7,270 nt of DNA, taken from positions 1 to 7,270 of the forward strand of contig CAKUKP010000101.1 in the NCBI GenBank assembly GCA_934663625.1, read 5' to 3'. This DNA comes from an uncultured Clostridia bacterium. GTDB taxonomy: Bacteria > Bacillota > Clostridia > Christensenellales > Aristaeellaceae. Both the position numbers and the translations under genes were made by a program. Shown here in pieces: positions 6,501 to 7,270 of the stretch. Position 1 is the first letter of the stretch. Each line of letters begins with the position of its first letter. The notes below the pieces were generated by a model. It had not been told where the DNA came from, ran no database searches, and saw only the letters and a program-made list of their open reading frames with translations.

Positions 6501-7270
6501 CGTGCGCTGCTCGAAAGCGGCGCGATCAACTACATCGTTTATACGGGCGCGCTGCTCGATGCGACGATGGATGATTACATCAACCTGCATAAGCTGGCGC
6601 TGATGCGCAAGATTGCGTGCCTGACTTCGCTGGACACCGCAAACGCGATGGCGGATATCATCGCGAGCCGCTACAATCAGTTCAATACCGAATTGGTTGA
6701 TATCGCGCATCTGCGCACGAAGCGGCAGATTCTGCGCTTTGCCAAGATGCAGTCCACCGGCAATGATTACATCGTGATCGATAATCGCGATCAATCGATC
6801 GAATACCCGGAATCTCTCTGCGTGCGCCTGTGCAGATCGCATTACGGCGTGGGCGCGGATGGCATTGCGCTGATCGAAAATTCCGAAATCGCCGATGCGC
6901 GGATGCGCATGTACAATTGTGATGGTTCCGAGGGGCGCATGGCGGGCAACTGCATACGCTGCGTGGGCAAATATCTCTATGATGCGGGCATTGTCCAAAA
7001 GCTCGATATGAATATCGAAACCGCCAGCGGCATCCATCATCTGAAACTGTACACGCAGAATTTGCGCGTCAGTTCCGTGTCGGTCGATATGGGAACGCCC
7101 AATCTGTGTCCAGCCAGCCTGCCCTGCACGCTGCCGACCGAACGCGCAATCCGCTATCCGGTGCGCATCGCGTCGAAGCTCTATAACATAAACTGCGTTT
7201 CGATGGGCAATCCGCACTGCGTTGTGTTTACTGATGAAGTCGACGCGCTGGATCTTACGGCGCTCGGCCC
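3540..7270 (+). CDS. carB: Carbamoyl-phosphate synthase large subunit fused to diaminopimelate epimerase domain (3' end outside window)
   Basis: One frame runs 1243 codons from ATG 3540 to the window edge without a stop. The CarB part makes carbamoyl phosphate from bicarbonate, ammonia and two ATP. Its carboxyphosphate half (about 1-400) has GSGPIVIGQAAEFDYAGAQA, Arg169 with the glycine-rich GGAGGG, and Glu298/Asn300/Arg302 in IEVNPR. An oligomerisation region (about 400-540) follows. The carbamoyl-phosphate half (about 541-930) has GSGPIRIGQGIEFDYSS and Glu823/Asn825/Arg827 in the second IEVNPR. An MGS-like allosteric domain (about 930-1060) has ATSGTA and LTSLDTANAMAD. CarB normally stops near residue 1060-1075. 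Here, after ELVDIAHLRTK, the protein continues directly into a DapF domain (from about 1065). No stop, start codon with a Shine-Dalgarno, or linker separates them. Both ATP-grasp halves look intact, so CarB activity is expected. The CarB identity is certain and the fusion is read directly from the sequence; its function is unknown. Confidence 0.95.
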   Translation, partial: MPLNKAIKKVLMIGSGPIVIGQAAEFDYAGAQACRVLKEAGVNVVLVNSNPATIMTDKALADEIYLEPLTEETLKRIILHEKPDSLLAGLGGQTGLTLAMQLSKDGFLDQNGVRLIGANAQAIDKAEDRQLFKDAMEAIGEPVIPSGIANTVDQALKISEEIGYPVIVRPAFTLGGAGGGAASNREELRAIAQMGLDASPITQVLIEKSVAGWKEIEFEVMRDSMGNVIAVCSMENIDPVGVHTGDSIVVAPALTLSDKEYQMLRSASLNIISALDIVGGCNCQFALNPDSFEYAVIEVNPRVSRSSALASKATGYPIAKVATRIALGYTLDEIKNEITGKTCACFEPTLDYVVVKFPKWPFDKFAGASRKLGTQMKATGEVMAIAPSFEMALMKAVRGAEIGMDTLNRKPDGDVPVIERLKNVDDHRLFTVFEAIKSGESVDEIHAITRIDRFFISKIKKLADYEAEIAAGLTEDNYLRGKKLGYPDAAIRRISGADVLPECRSSFKMVDTCGAEFEAETPYFYSCFDAECESRIFPRSGKPVIVVLGSGPIRIGQGIEFDYSSVHCVWTLKKLGYDVVIINNNPETVSTDYDTADRLYFEPLTDEDVMRILAVENPVGVVVAFGGQTAIRLTGALSRAGVPILGTSAEGIDVAEDRERFDELLERFSIRRPKGMGVRTMQQALDAAETLGYPVLLRPSYVIGGQNMVIAHAASDVETYMNRILAGGIENPVLVDKYMSGAELEVDVISDGEDVLIPGVMEHIERAGVHSGDSIAVYPPYNITDRMLETIVKSSTQLALALGTKGLVNIQYLIYGGELYVIEVNPRASRTIPYISKVSGVSMVDIAARVMVGEKLKDIGCGTGLHPAPPYCAVKVPVFSFEKLLDANSYLSPEMKSTGEVLGIGRDLPEALFKGLVSANFHMPEAGHETGVLLSVDEYDYPEILSIARKFHDLGCRLYATSGTARTIATLGIPVSTVEDIHDYNATRALLESGAINYIVYTGALLDATMDDYINLHKLALMRKIACLTSLDTANAMADIIASRYNQFNTELVDIAHLRTKRQILRFAKMQSTGNDYIVIDNRDQSIEYPESLCVRLCRSHYGVGADGIALIENSEIADARMRMYNCDGSEGRMAGNCIRCVGKYLYDAGIVQKLDMNIETASGIHHLKLYTQNLRVSSVSVDMGTPNLCPASLPCTLPTERAIRYPVRIASKLYNINCVSMGNPHCVVFTDEVDALDLTALG
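6732..7270 (+). other. DapF (diaminopimelate epimerase) domain of the carB fusion, N-terminal two-thirds
   Basis: DapF interconverts LL- and meso-diaminopimelate for lysine and peptidoglycan synthesis. About 179 residues are visible of a usual 270-280. Landmarks, in fusion numbering, are FAKMQSTGNDY (1067-1077, with the substrate-loop GND), GVGADGIALI, NCDGSE (1126-1131), IETASG, the VDMGTP stretch and MGNPHCVVF (1222-1230). At the first catalytic site, families with known activity read CGNG; here it is Ala-Gly-Asn-Cys (1135-1138), so the usual base Cys is Ala. A Cys is present three residues later, at 1138, and another at 1141. The second catalytic Cys (usually in an ACGTG motif) would lie beyond the window. 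The domain could be an epimerase with a shifted nucleophile, an enzyme with a different substrate, or a non-catalytic module. Confidence 0.85.

Noticed and set aside
6715..6760. Separate dapF gene starting near the junction
   Set aside because: There is no stop codon before the domain and no ATG/GTG/TTG preceded by a Shine-Dalgarno. The first ATG (6747, in AKMQS) would cut off the first strand of the fold.
6210..7217. 335-residue - strand open frame across the carB-dapF junction
   Set aside because: It is antisense to the fused gene, with the same unnatural composition and no motif. It was considered as a sign that the junction is not coding, but the + strand motifs are decisive.
1..7270. 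tRNA, rRNA, CRISPR array, insertion sequence or riboswitch
   Set aside because: I found no cloverleaf, rRNA-like stretch, spaced direct repeats, transposase motif or long structured leader. The only gap beyond 200 bases is the argued divergent control region.

Overview
The window looks like the chromosome of a clostridial-type Firmicute, probably a gut-associated or uncultured lineage. This is inferred from the strong GGAGG-type ribosome binding sites, the compact argF-carA-carB order and the style of the proteins. There is no rRNA or other marker to fix the taxon. Base composition is about 43% G+C over the first 360 bases and clearly higher, roughly 50-70% in the stretches I counted, over the genes that follow.

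Layout, left to right. (1) The 3' end of a Fic/Doc-family gene on the + strand (2-382), whose Fic core has Gln where the catalytic His should be. (2) A short convergent intergenic region with a 21-bp-arm hairpin (421-471), a candidate bidirectional terminator. (3) A family 3 amino-acid ABC-transporter substrate-binding protein on the - strand (500-1246), with its own clear promoter and no permease or ATPase gene beside it. (4) A divergent control region (about 1247-1475) with a promoter for each side and AT-rich, imperfect ARG-box-like palindromes between them. (5) A tight + strand operon: argF (ornithine carbamoyltransferase), carA (carbamoyl-phosphate synthase small subunit) and carB (large subunit). 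The genes are 22 bases apart and then overlap by 10 bases.

The operon makes biochemical sense. CarA releases ammonia from glutamine, CarB turns it into carbamoyl phosphate, and ArgF transfers that to ornithine to give citrulline for arginine synthesis. The divergent binding protein may import a related amino acid under the same control, but that is inference.

The most notable feature is at the 3' end. The carB reading frame does not stop where CarB normally ends (about residue 1060). It runs without a stop or a new ribosome binding site into a diaminopimelate epimerase (DapF) domain that continues past the window edge. This is a CarB-DapF fusion joining arginine/pyrimidine precursor synthesis to lysine/peptidoglycan precursor synthesis. 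The DapF part carries Ala instead of the first catalytic Cys, which raises the question of what this domain does.
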